This document shows, one piece after another, positions 17,536 through 26,627 of a stretch of 64,000 nucleotides of DNA. Numbering within the stretch: position 1 is the stretch's first letter; each line of letters starts with the position of its first letter. The notes under the pieces were generated by a model. That model did not search any database. It was given only the letters and a program-made list of their open reading frames with translations, and was not told the DNA's origin. Source of the DNA: an uncultured Duncaniella sp. (lineage in GTDB: Bacteria > Bacteroidota > Bacteroidia > Bacteroidales > Muribaculaceae); the NCBI GenBank assembly GCA_910586305.1, contig CAJUGS010000008.1:26861-90860 (forward strand). The letters run 5' to 3'. The position numbers and the translations under genes are program-made.

Positions 17536-19527
17536 TTACTTTTCTTTAGCCACAAATTTGCCGGTCCATCCGCCGTTGCGCGACAGCTTCATATTTACCC
17601 TGTCACCGCTCTTCACCGTGGCTGTCTTGCGACGATAGTCCATTGCCTGGCGTGGAGCATTTACACCGTCCTCATACCACTCGGCTTCATACACAGTGCC
17701 GGGAGCGAGGAAGTCAAGCGAAAAACTCTCTTCACGCCATTTGCCACCGTCACCACGGATAGCAGCAAGCCACCAGTCATTGCCTTTGCGCTTGGCCACG
17801 ACAAACACCTTGCCCGGTTCGGCAAGAAGCACACGGGTCTCATCCCACGTTTCGGGCACATCGGCTATAAACTGCGCACAGTCGGAATTGCGGTAATACA
17901 TCGTGGGACTATCAGCCATCATCTGCAATCCGCTCTCAAATGTGGTGAACAGAGCCATCTGATAGGCGCGTGTGCCTATCGATGACGAGTTTGGGCGGTT
18001 ACATCCATACGATTCGGGCTGCATACTTATCATGGCGCCGGGAGTGTAGTCCATCGGTCCGACTGCATTGCGTATGAATGGCAACCACAGAGAATTATCG
18101 GGATTGGTGTATCCCATCTGCTCCATACCTCTCACACCTTCATATGAAATGACATTGGGATAGCGCACATCAAGCCCGGTGGGTTTGTGTGCTCCGTGGA
18201 AATCGACAAGCAGATGGTTCTCGGCGGCCTTGGCGGCTACGCGCTCAAGATAATTGTTCATCCACTGGTCGGTACAGTCCATAAAGTCAATTTTGAGCCC
18301 CTTTATACCCCAGTCGGAGAGAGTCTCGAAGAGGTCGAAATTCTGTTCGACTGCAAGCCATGTGAGCCAAAGGATAAGACCTACGTTCTTTTCCTTGCCA
18401 TAGCGAATCAGCTCTTTCACATCCACACGCGGGTTGGGTGTATAGGGGTCGAGGGTATTTTTGGCCCAGCCTTCGTCGAGCACTATATATTCTATGCCGT
18501 GTTTGGCCGCGAAATCTATGAAATATTTATAGGTCTCGAGATTGAAACCCGACTCGAAATCCACATCCGGACCATAGACCGATGCATCGTTCCACCATTC
18601 CCAGGCAGCCTTGCCAGGTTTAATCCAAGAGACATCACTGAGCTCACACGGATCGCTGAGCTGAACGGTGAGCGACTGTGTGGCTATATCTGCTGCATTC
18701 CCGAATGCCATATATCGCCAGGGGAAAGCGCGATTGCCATTTGTGCGAGTGTGATAGGGAGCCAGCGCCTCGTGTTTATAATTGCGATCGCCGTCATAGT
18801 CTAATTTGAAAGGCACTGGAGGAAAAACAGAGTTGAAACCGGTGCCTGTTCCTTTGAGGTACATACCGGCATAGTCTCGGATATTACTCTCCGACACGAG
18901 AATACATTCACCTCCTGGAAGTTCGAAAAGAGTCGGAGTATGGCTCATGAGGTCTGCCCCGTTCCAGTCTTTGAGAGGCTTGTGGGTATAGGGTTCCTCT
19001 TGTGATGTCTTCCACCCGTAGGGCTGTTCAAGATGAGCGATAGTGCCCGAAGGAAGAGTGACATGGAAATCCTCACCCATTACATTTACAGAATCGGAAA
19101 GATGTGTCACAAAGCGATAAGCAATGCCGTTGTCATACACACGGAACTCAACATCGTATTTCCCGAGATTAAGTTTCACATCGGTATATCGGTCGCGTAT
19201 TGTAGAGTATTTTACCGGTACTGTCGGCTCAATCACACGGTCGACCGACCTGGTTTTAAATCTCTTGACCTTGGGATTTACACCAAAATCATTATTCTCA
19301 AAACGCATGGCCACTGCAGCATTGACAGTCTGGCCGGCAGGTGTCACAACCGTGAAACGAAGCGAATCGGATGGCACTATATTCACCGATACTCTACCAT
19401 CTGGCGAAGTCGCTTTATACGACTTAGGAGCAGCTGAAGCCGAAATAAAGTTCACTGCCAACATCAGAGCAGCCACCCTAAAAAACAGCACCTCTGAGAA
19501 ACAGATTTTTTTGAGATACTTTAACAT
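17536..19527 (-). CDS. GH97 glycoside hydrolase, probable retaining alpha-galactosidase type
   Basis: A 663-residue exported enzyme with an N-terminal beta-super-sandwich (YKATSPDGRVSVNIV...), a (beta/alpha)8 barrel (WWNDASVYGPDVDFESGF, EYIVLDEGWAKN) and a C-terminal beta-domain. GH97 contains inverting alpha-glucosidases (SusB) and retaining alpha-galactosidases. Here D414 in GLKIDFMDCTD lies where the retaining branch has its nucleophile, so I favour alpha-galactosidase or a related retaining activity. It lies between the susC operon and GH29, with 349-378-bp gaps on each side, so it may be its own transcript. A paralogue is encoded at 31659-33602. Confidence 0.9.
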   Translation of the reverse strand: MLKYLKKICFSEVLFFRVAALMLAVNFISASAAPKSYKATSPDGRVSVNIVPSDSLRFTVVTPAGQTVNAAVAMRFENNDFGVNPKVKRFKTRSVDRVIEPTVPVKYSTIRDRYTDVKLNLGKYDVEFRVYDNGIAYRFVTHLSDSVNVMGEDFHVTLPSGTIAHLEQPYGWKTSQEEPYTHKPLKDWNGADLMSHTPTLFELPGGECILVSESNIRDYAGMYLKGTGTGFNSVFPPVPFKLDYDGDRNYKHEALAPYHTRTNGNRAFPWRYMAFGNAADIATQSLTVQLSDPCELSDVSWIKPGKAAWEWWNDASVYGPDVDFESGFNLETYKYFIDFAAKHGIEYIVLDEGWAKNTLDPYTPNPRVDVKELIRYGKEKNVGLILWLTWLAVEQNFDLFETLSDWGIKGLKIDFMDCTDQWMNNYLERVAAKAAENHLLVDFHGAHKPTGLDVRYPNVISYEGVRGMEQMGYTNPDNSLWLPFIRNAVGPMDYTPGAMISMQPESYGCNRPNSSSIGTRAYQMALFTTFESGLQMMADSPTMYYRNSDCAQFIADVPETWDETRVLLAEPGKVFVVAKRKGNDWWLAAIRGDGGKWREESFSLDFLAPGTVYEAEWYEDGVNAPRQAMDYRRKTATVKSGDRVNMKLSRNGGWTGKFVAKEK

Positions 19528-19774
19528 TGAAGAAAATATGAATGATTTTTAGTACATGACAACAGATATCGTTCCCGGACAAATCATCGAAATCCATTAT
19601 AAATTGATAATCTCTGAAGAAAACCTTGATTGCTTTTCCCTTAAATAACGACAAATCCCCGAGCCTGCATCAAAATAAAATATATTAAGCAAGAGCCGTT
19701 CTGACTTGGCTTGAAATTACTCTTAACCGTATTTAATTGAACGCCTTTTTCCACACACTATGCATTGTATGACA

Positions 19775-19782
19775 CAAAAATA
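19775..19782 (-). promoter_or_regulatory. Weak candidate -7 element for the GH97 gene
   Basis: TATTTTTG on the minus strand, about 250 nt before the GH97 ATG and without a -33 partner. It would give a long leader. Besides this box and the hairpin at 19820-19856, I see nothing in the 349-bp gap 19528-19876. Confidence 0.3.
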
Positions 19783-19819
19783 CGTCAGCGATGCCCTGAA
19801 TATACTTCTCAATTAAACT

Positions 19820-19856
19820 GCATCCCGAAAGTTCCGTATATCACCCTCGGGATGCA
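19820..19856 (-). terminator. Stem-loop after the GH29 gene
   Basis: TGCATCCCGA (19820-19829) and TCGGGATGCA (19847-19856) form a 10-bp perfect stem with a 17-nt loop, starting 21 nt after the GH29 stop. The following minus-strand sequence (AGTTTAATTG) is only moderately T-rich. Confidence 0.6.
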
Positions 19857-19876
19857 ATTCAGCTATTATCAAAAAA

Positions 19877-21481
19877 CTACTTAATTTTCAGAACAAGTGA
19901 TATTTCGCTCGGTTTTTTACCCTTGGGAAGACTTACTTCGAGACCTCCGGCCGTCTGACTGAAACGCACTTTGCCGGCTCCGAGAAGCTCTACTTTTTTC
20001 ACATTGCGGCTAAATGTAGAATTGCCTTTTGCAAGAGACTTTATAAGTACCTTGCCGTCGGAAGGCCACTCGAAGACATGGGCATAGAGAATGCCGTCTT
20101 TTTGGACAAAACGCATATCGGCCGATGTATATGGCTCCGTCTTTCCCTCGTTGAAACCGGGGCCGTCGAGAGGAATGTCAACCTCGGTCGAAGGGCCCTC
20201 GCCGAAAACAGCGCACGGACGTGTGCCGAAAATACTCTCCTTATTGATATCCATCCATGTGGCAATATCCTCGAGAATCTTCTCCTCCTTATCGTCGATG
20301 GTGCCGTCACCCTTGACAGGAACACTGAGAAGCATATTGCCGTTCTTGCTCACAATGTCAATGAGCATATGGATAACCGTCCTGGCCGATTTATACCAGT
20401 TGTCGCGGTAGGGAGAGATGTCATAGTGCCAACTTCCGAGACAGGTACAAGTCTGCCATGCCTTAGGCTGTGCCTGCGAAGGTACGCCCTTCTCTACATC
20501 CCAGACAATAGCCTCCTTGTGGAGTGGCTGGAGCTGCTTGCCGAACACAACGGCCGAAAGTTTCCCGTCGTTAAGACGGAGATTGCGATTGTAGTAGTGG
20601 GCCACCACGTCAAGACCTGTATTGTCTATAGGCCAGAATGGAAGGACACTGTCATCGAAATATACCAGGTCGGGGTTGTAGCGGTTGATCATATCGACCG
20701 TGCGGTTGAAGAAATTGTCATAATATTCACTTGTGGGTCGTGACACTCCCTCCTCCCAATTCCATTTTAGGCCACAGGCCGAATGGTTCTGCACATAGAG
20801 TTCCTGTGGATCATATCCTTCCCACCATTTTCCCTTACCGTCTTCCTTGGTCAGAACCCGGGCATCATAGGAAACTCCGGCTTTCGGGCCTGTCTTGTCG
20901 GCTCCTTGGGCAGTCTCATACCATGTCCAGGCATGGGAGGAATGGATGCTGACACCGAAAGGAAGTCCATGTCGGCGTGCAGCCTTCTCCCATTCGGCAA
21001 GAATGTCGCGCTTTGGCCCCATATTGACCGAATTCCACGGCTGATACTTGCTGTCCCAGAGGTCCATATTGTCATGATGGTTGCCCATGGCGAAGAAGTA
21101 TTGCGCACCCACTCTCTTATAAAGAGCCACAAGCTTATCCGGATCCCACTTGGGAGCCTTCCACTCGTTGATTACATCAAGGAAACCAAACTCCGAGGGA
21201 TGGCCGTACTTTTCAAGATGAGCCTTGTAGGCATGGCTTCCCTCTTCATACATACCGCGGGCATACCAGTCGCCCGACTCGGGCTGGCACTGCGGACCCC
21301 AGTGAGCCCATATACCGAATTTGGCATCGCGGAACCATTCGGGAGTTTCATATTGCGAAAGCGACTCCCATGTGGGAACGAATTTACCCTGTTCGGCAGG
21401 CTCACGTCCGGATGCGGGAGCTGTCGATACTGTCAGAGCGACAAGAGTCAAGGCAAGATTTCGAGAAATGGATTTTGACAT
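19877..21481 (-). CDS. GH29 alpha-L-fucosidase
   Basis: A 534-residue exported enzyme: signal peptide (1-25), GH29 barrel (WFRDAKFGIWAHWGPQCQPE, FAMGNHHDNMDLWDSKY) and a C-terminal beta-sandwich. The predicted nucleophile is D276 in PDLVYFDDSVLPF; the His-rich GNHHDN motif binds fucose. It would remove terminal alpha-fucose, for example the Fuc-alpha-1,2-Gal caps of plant xyloglucan, before the beta-galactosidases act. It follows the GH2 gene by 30 nt, in a probable GH42-GH2-GH29 transcript that ends at the stem-loop downstream. Family secure; linkage inferred. Confidence 0.94.
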   Translation of the reverse strand: MSKSISRNLALTLVALTVSTAPASGREPAEQGKFVPTWESLSQYETPEWFRDAKFGIWAHWGPQCQPESGDWYARGMYEEGSHAYKAHLEKYGHPSEFGFLDVINEWKAPKWDPDKLVALYKRVGAQYFFAMGNHHDNMDLWDSKYQPWNSVNMGPKRDILAEWEKAARRHGLPFGVSIHSSHAWTWYETAQGADKTGPKAGVSYDARVLTKEDGKGKWWEGYDPQELYVQNHSACGLKWNWEEGVSRPTSEYYDNFFNRTVDMINRYNPDLVYFDDSVLPFWPIDNTGLDVVAHYYNRNLRLNDGKLSAVVFGKQLQPLHKEAIVWDVEKGVPSQAQPKAWQTCTCLGSWHYDISPYRDNWYKSARTVIHMLIDIVSKNGNMLLSVPVKGDGTIDDKEEKILEDIATWMDINKESIFGTRPCAVFGEGPSTEVDIPLDGPGFNEGKTEPYTSADMRFVQKDGILYAHVFEWPSDGKVLIKSLAKGNSTFSRNVKKVELLGAGKVRFSQTAGGLEVSLPKGKKPSEISLVLKIK

Positions 21482-21511
21482 AATGTTTAGTTTTTTATGA
21501 GATTCGAGGTA

Positions 21512-24274
21512 CTACAATATCAGAGTTATACTTCCCTTGACAGGACTGTAGTTAAGCTGCATATTCTTGCACCCTGAGGGCCCGAGTTTGTCGGGACTCT
21601 GGAACTTGGTGCCTATTGCAGGAATGGCGTGCATGAACCCGAAAGCCGTGGATGGAAGCGGAGGCACAGTGTGACCGCTTCCGGCATATACCGGAGCATC
21701 GGGGCGCAACATACGGAAAAACAGTCCCGGGGAGGAGGGCACAAGAGTGATATCTCCCTCAGATGTCTTCACGGTGACCGCGCGACAGTCGGAATGACAT
21801 CCCTTGAACTCGGGATAGAGCCACGACTCGCCCGTGACGGTGGAGTTGTACTCCTTGAAATGCCGTCCGAACTTCACCCCGTCAAGACGATTCTTCCACA
21901 CTCTGTAAGGGCCGTCACCCACCCATTCCATGGCAAGAATCCTGTCATGCGGATAATCAAAGCTTATACCGATACAGTCAACCTCCCCTGACACGGGGAA
22001 ACTGTAGTCAATCCGAGGAGCTCCTCCGGGAGCAAACACCCATTTAATCCACTGGGGTTCGTCGAAATGCGGCTCCACCACCACACAATCGCCATCAAGA
22101 TAAAAAGATAAAGACGTAAACGTATTGGCCGAAGTATCGACTGATGGAAATCCACTGAGCGAAATATGGCCCGAAGGTGTGTCGATTCCGGTCAGACACC
22201 CTGTGGACTTGCTGAAGATATATTTCCGTCCGTCCTGACTGACAGCGAGAAGGCTGTCGGTCTCAGCGAGTTCTGGACTACCCGCTCCGGCTACCGACGA
22301 CAAGCGTCGATACAGACATTCATTGCCAAGAGGCCGTGTACAGGTATACACCTCACGGCCGTGTGGATCGGTGACAGAAACAGACAGTACATCGTGTCTC
22401 GCCCATCCTTCGGGAAGCACAAAAGACACCTCCCTGCGCTCTCCCGGAAGAATATGCGGGGACTGAAGCGTTCCGGAAGAGACAACCGACTGCACAAAAC
22501 CACCTTTTCTGTCACCGTCACGCAAAATATCGTAAAGCGTATAGCTGAACACACATTCCGCAAGGTCGGTGAACATATAGTCATTCTCGATTCTCACCCT
22601 CAGCTCACTGCCAGGCGAGAAAAAGCGGTCGACTATGCGCACCGGCGACCAGATGTCGCGGACAGCGTAAAAACTACCCTCCTTCTCACGATAGGGTCCC
22701 AACAGACCGTCGGGCGCCGCATCACCCTTGCAGTCTATACTGTCATTGAGGTCTGAGCGAACGAGCCCCTCATCGATCAGAGCCCATATAAATCCGCCAG
22801 CAGGGGCACGGTGGCGCATCATGACATCCCAGAAATCACGGAGCGAGGCCGCCGCGCCACCGTCGAAGACACCGTGCATGAATTCGGTGGGGAAGTAGAC
22901 ATCCCGGTCGTAAATCGAGGAATTGACCACATAATTATAGTCTGGATAATGCTTTGTATCTGTGCCGCGGAAACGCTCCCAGGGGTGCATTACGAACCTG
23001 TGTTGCAAATCATAGAGAGGGTAATCGTCGTCGACATCAGTGTTCCAGCCGCCTTCGTTTCCGTTGGCCCACATCACCACCGATGGATGATTGCGATCGC
23101 GTTCCACAACCTCTCTCACCAGTTTCCGTGCCGGAGCTGTGTCAAGTTTCTTCTGCCACGAACACAATTCGTCAATGACCAGAAGGCCTATTGAATCACA
23201 TATTTCAAGAAACTCCTTGTCGGGAGGATAGTGGGCCATTCTCACTGCGTTCATATTCATATCCTTGATAAGCATGGCATCGGCAAGAGAAATCTCTCTT
23301 GACAGTGTGCGACCGCTCTCCGGCCAGAAACAATGACGGTTGACACCCTTGAAAATGATGCGACGGCCATTGAGATAAAAGCCGTCGGCCGGCCTAAACT
23401 CGACTGTGCGGAAACCGATACGCTCATCCACACTGTGTATCACCTGTCCGCGGTCGACCAATCTGGCTACAAGGCGATATAGCGACGGACGCTCCTGACT
23501 CCATGTCCTGACACCGTTGACAATCGTGCGTATCGTATCGCCGGCGGGCGCTGTGGCGGTAGCGAGAATAGTGTCGCCTGAGAGAGTCTCGACACTTACA
23601 GTCACCTCTCCCCCACTTCCATCTGACAACATCGGCAACACGGAGAGAGCCCCGTCGGCCCGGGCGTCAACAGCAAGAGAACGGATATGCCTCATCGGCT
23701 TGATTTCAAGATACACCGGACGATAGATACCTCCGAACAACCAGAAGTCGGTCTGTCGCTCGGCTCGGTAGACCGAGCTGTCGGCAGGACATTTTCTCAC
23801 CTTGACCTCCAGAAGGTTTTCCTTGCCATAGCACAGACGGTCGGTGATATCATATGAGAAACGGTAGAAACCGCCTTCGTGCTTCGGACCGGCACTACTA
23901 CCGTTGACCGAAACCTCGGTATCGGTCATGGAACCTTCGAACACTATGCTCACAGAGCAACCCTTCCAGGTTCCAGGGACAACAAACCGGTGACGGTAGT
24001 AACCGGTCTCGTCAGATCCGTAAGGCTCCTCCCATCCATAATAATACGTTCCGAATCCCTGTGTCTCCCAGCACGACGGGACTTTGATACGTGTCCATTT
24101 ACCACTGTTGCGGCCCGAGCTGCACATGAAGTCCCACTCCACGGAACTATCCTTGTCGATTCCCGACAAGTAATGGCGCACGGTGCCGGGCCACGCCGGG
24201 TGGCCGGCCATAGCCCGGACCGCGCACAACAGACATAATATAATGACAAAAGCTGAGGTTGTCTCTCGTTTCAT
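21512..24274 (-). CDS. GH2 beta-galactosidase-like enzyme
   Basis: A 920-residue exported enzyme with a signal peptide, a jelly-roll sugar-binding domain (WTRIKVPSCWETQGFGTYYY, ETGYYRHRFVVPG), Ig-like domains, the catalytic barrel, and C-terminal domains related to the beta-gal small chain. Acid/base E407 is in WANGNEGGWN. The nucleophile is probably E464 in PTEFMHGVFDGG, in place of the usual EYxHAMGNS. GH2 enzymes of known xyloglucan PULs are beta-galactosidases. The gene starts 4 nt after the GH42 stop, so translation is probably coupled. Exact sugar uncertain (beta-galactose most likely). Confidence 0.9.
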   Translation of the reverse strand: MKRETTSAFVIILCLLCAVRAMAGHPAWPGTVRHYLSGIDKDSSVEWDFMCSSGRNSGKWTRIKVPSCWETQGFGTYYYGWEEPYGSDETGYYRHRFVVPGTWKGCSVSIVFEGSMTDTEVSVNGSSAGPKHEGGFYRFSYDITDRLCYGKENLLEVKVRKCPADSSVYRAERQTDFWLFGGIYRPVYLEIKPMRHIRSLAVDARADGALSVLPMLSDGSGGEVTVSVETLSGDTILATATAPAGDTIRTIVNGVRTWSQERPSLYRLVARLVDRGQVIHSVDERIGFRTVEFRPADGFYLNGRRIIFKGVNRHCFWPESGRTLSREISLADAMLIKDMNMNAVRMAHYPPDKEFLEICDSIGLLVIDELCSWQKKLDTAPARKLVREVVERDRNHPSVVMWANGNEGGWNTDVDDDYPLYDLQHRFVMHPWERFRGTDTKHYPDYNYVVNSSIYDRDVYFPTEFMHGVFDGGAAASLRDFWDVMMRHRAPAGGFIWALIDEGLVRSDLNDSIDCKGDAAPDGLLGPYREKEGSFYAVRDIWSPVRIVDRFFSPGSELRVRIENDYMFTDLAECVFSYTLYDILRDGDRKGGFVQSVVSSGTLQSPHILPGERREVSFVLPEGWARHDVLSVSVTDPHGREVYTCTRPLGNECLYRRLSSVAGAGSPELAETDSLLAVSQDGRKYIFSKSTGCLTGIDTPSGHISLSGFPSVDTSANTFTSLSFYLDGDCVVVEPHFDEPQWIKWVFAPGGAPRIDYSFPVSGEVDCIGISFDYPHDRILAMEWVGDGPYRVWKNRLDGVKFGRHFKEYNSTVTGESWLYPEFKGCHSDCRAVTVKTSEGDITLVPSSPGLFFRMLRPDAPVYAGSGHTVPPLPSTAFGFMHAIPAIGTKFQSPDKLGPSGCKNMQLNYSPVKGSITLIL

Positions 24275-24278
24275 GCTC

Positions 24279-26351
24279 TCAGTTTTTTAATATAGCCACA
24301 TCCCAGGGGCCGAGGACAATAGAATCGCCCTCGGCAACATTTTTGCCTAAGAGGAGCTCGACTGCCGCCTGACCGTTGTAGTGCACAGTGACCGAGGAAC
24401 CGCTGTAATTGAATATATACTCTATCTGTCTGCCATCTCCATTCAAGCCACGCCTTCTGATTACAGGAAATGTATATTCGCTGTCAGTAATCAGCCCCTT
24501 GTCGACAGCCGCGATACGAACCACGCGATCCATCAACGCCTGTGACGGATAAGTGCCGATATAGTAGAGCTTTCCCTTGCCATAGTTATTGACCGTCACA
24601 GCCGGCCACTGCCCGAAGAATGGATGATCGGCATAGGCAAGAGGAGTAGCGGTCTCGGGAATGAGAAACTCATACCATGTCCCTATACTGTTGGAAGCGT
24701 CGAGTCCCAAGGCATTGTCACTGCGCAGTTTCATGGACGGGATGGAGGAATACTCCTGATAGTAGAATCCGCAGGCTTTGCGGAGGGGACCTGGAGCGCA
24801 GACGGGACGGACAGCGGAATGCTCATTGCAATAACCGCTCTTGTGCATCATCACCACAGTGCCACCTTCGGCCACAAACCGGTCAATCGCGGCGAGAAGA
24901 GCGTCGTCGGCCACATAGAGTGGCGGAATCACAAGCATAGAGTAACCGCTGAAGTCACGACGAGAGTCACATGGGACGATGTCGGTCTCTATATTCTGAG
25001 TGTAAAGAGCACGGTGGGCAAGATGCACCGGATAATTTACATCGGTGGGATAACCTCCCCCATGGGCATGAGGCATGAAACCGAGAGCATGGTGCGAATC
25101 GTGACTATAGAGTATAGCCACACGGTTTTCCTTGCTCAGATTGACTATATCCTTTCCTATACGGGCTATCTCGGAGGCCGTGCGCTGAAACTCACGATAC
25201 ACTCGGTTTGGCTCGAGATCATGGCCAAGCACCCCGCGCCAATAGGTCTCCTGGCCATAATGGAGTGTCGACCAATGCCAATACTCCACCATATTAGCGC
25301 CCGACGCATAGTGGGAATAGACATTCTGCCTCAGCTGGTTGTCATAGGGCGGATACTGTCCTTTGGCATCCCAGCCAGTACCCTGAGCATTTGTCTCGGT
25401 AATGAGATAATTGTTTCCGGCCACCGTGCGCATGAAATCTCCCGCATAAGCTATGAGCTGGCCGTCCTGGCCGTCCTGCACCCCGTGATAGACATTTATG
25501 GCCGGATAGGTCATCTGCCTGAACGACTCCACCTGGTCAACGTTGTGAAACGCAGGCATGAAGCAATGTGTGACAAATTGGTCGGGGCGGCGATACTCGT
25601 TGACAATATCACACTGCCAGTTGAGAAACTCGGCTATACGACGACGGTTGTAACGCTCCCACTCATTCTTATAGGATGGATTTGTGACCCCGTCGCGCTC
25701 ATAGAACTCCTCCCATGTATTGATATTCATGCCCCAATAGTTCATGCCCCACTCTCGGGTGAGGACCGAAAGATCGCCACCGAACTTATCCTTTATATAG
25801 TTGCGGAAGCCTATGAAATAGTCACGGTTATTGACTCCGCGCGCCTCCAGCTCATTGTCCACCTGGTAGCCTATGACCGCCGGATGCGAAGCATAGCGTT
25901 CAAGCATCTTGCGTATGATGCGCTCACTGTAGAAAAGATATGTTGGGTTGGTGAAATCCATATTCTGGCGTATGCCATAGTGAGACTTCTCTCCGTTGAA
26001 CTTTTCGGAAAGCACTTCGGGATGCCTGTGGGCCATCCATGCCGGAATAGAATAGGTGGGAGTGCCGAGAATCACCTTGATTCCGGCAGCGTGAAATTTG
26101 TCGAGAATTCTGTCCATCCACGCAAATTCAAACTTCCCCTCTTGTGGCTCAAACAGTCCCCACGCCGACTCACCCACTCTCACCACAGTGAGACCGGCCT
26201 CCTTCATCATTGCAATATCCTTGTCAAGGCGTTCAGAAGGCATATATTCATGATAATAGGCCGCACCGTAGAGAGGTGTCTCGAAGTGGTAGTCGGCACT
26301 TGCTGACAGAGAGGCCGACAGAGAGAGCAGACCGACAATTAGCTTTTTCAT
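24279..26351 (-). CDS. GH42 beta-galactosidase
   Basis: A 690-residue enzyme with signal peptide (MKKLIVGLLSLSASLSASA), GH42 catalytic barrel (YHEYMPSERLDKDIAMMKEA, VGESAWGLFEPQEG), a trimerization-like domain, and a small C-terminal beta-domain. Numbered from this start, acid/base is E167 in YQVDNELEA and nucleophile E319 in LITETNAQG. I prefer the ATG at 26351 because it opens a standard signal peptide; an in-frame ATG at 26363 would add MEKD. GH42 enzymes hydrolyse beta-galactosides, so with GH2 the locus has two different ways to remove beta-galactose. First gene of the GH42-GH2-GH29 run, transcribed away from the HTCS gene. Confidence 0.92.
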   Translation of the reverse strand: MKKLIVGLLSLSASLSASADYHFETPLYGAAYYHEYMPSERLDKDIAMMKEAGLTVVRVGESAWGLFEPQEGKFEFAWMDRILDKFHAAGIKVILGTPTYSIPAWMAHRHPEVLSEKFNGEKSHYGIRQNMDFTNPTYLFYSERIIRKMLERYASHPAVIGYQVDNELEARGVNNRDYFIGFRNYIKDKFGGDLSVLTREWGMNYWGMNINTWEEFYERDGVTNPSYKNEWERYNRRRIAEFLNWQCDIVNEYRRPDQFVTHCFMPAFHNVDQVESFRQMTYPAINVYHGVQDGQDGQLIAYAGDFMRTVAGNNYLITETNAQGTGWDAKGQYPPYDNQLRQNVYSHYASGANMVEYWHWSTLHYGQETYWRGVLGHDLEPNRVYREFQRTASEIARIGKDIVNLSKENRVAILYSHDSHHALGFMPHAHGGGYPTDVNYPVHLAHRALYTQNIETDIVPCDSRRDFSGYSMLVIPPLYVADDALLAAIDRFVAEGGTVVMMHKSGYCNEHSAVRPVCAPGPLRKACGFYYQEYSSIPSMKLRSDNALGLDASNSIGTWYEFLIPETATPLAYADHPFFGQWPAVTVNNYGKGKLYYIGTYPSQALMDRVVRIAAVDKGLITDSEYTFPVIRRRGLNGDGRQIEYIFNYSGSSVTVHYNGQAAVELLLGKNVAEGDSIVLGPWDVAILKN

Positions 26352-26390
26352 ATCTTTTTCCATTTACATTTCATGGTTATTTCACAACTA

Positions 26391-26420
26391 CAAAAATACA
26401 CATTTAACGTACTCGCCAAC
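26391..26420 (-). promoter_or_regulatory. Promoter of the GH42-GH2-GH29 operon
   Basis: GTTG (26420-26417), an 18-nt spacer and TATTTTTG (26398-26391) on the minus strand, about 40 nt before the GH42 start. The 26352-26627 region is the divergent control region shared with the HTCS gene. Confidence 0.5.
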
Positions 26421-26599
26421 GCTACCATATAATATAAAAGGCCACACACATTGGACACCGCTACATCAACAAATGTTTCAAAAAAAATATACCATTGTTA
26501 ACTGCACCTCGCATAACTCTGATAATCAAGCGCATACCCACCCTGCGGTTTATCCCGATTAATCTACCCCGATGTGGCCTATCGCAAAGTTTTTTTCAG

Positions 26600-26607
26600 T
26601 AACTTTG
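26600..26607 (+). promoter_or_regulatory. Putative -7 element of the HTCS gene
   Basis: TAACTTTG lies 20 nt before the chosen HTCS ATG. No clear -33 element is present. Confidence 0.55.
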
Positions 26608-26627
26608 TCTTAATAAACCAGTCATCC

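Noticed and set aside
24624..26306. Plus-strand ORF of 560 codons opposite GH42
   Set aside because: A shadow of the GH42 coding sequence with no domain or start context.
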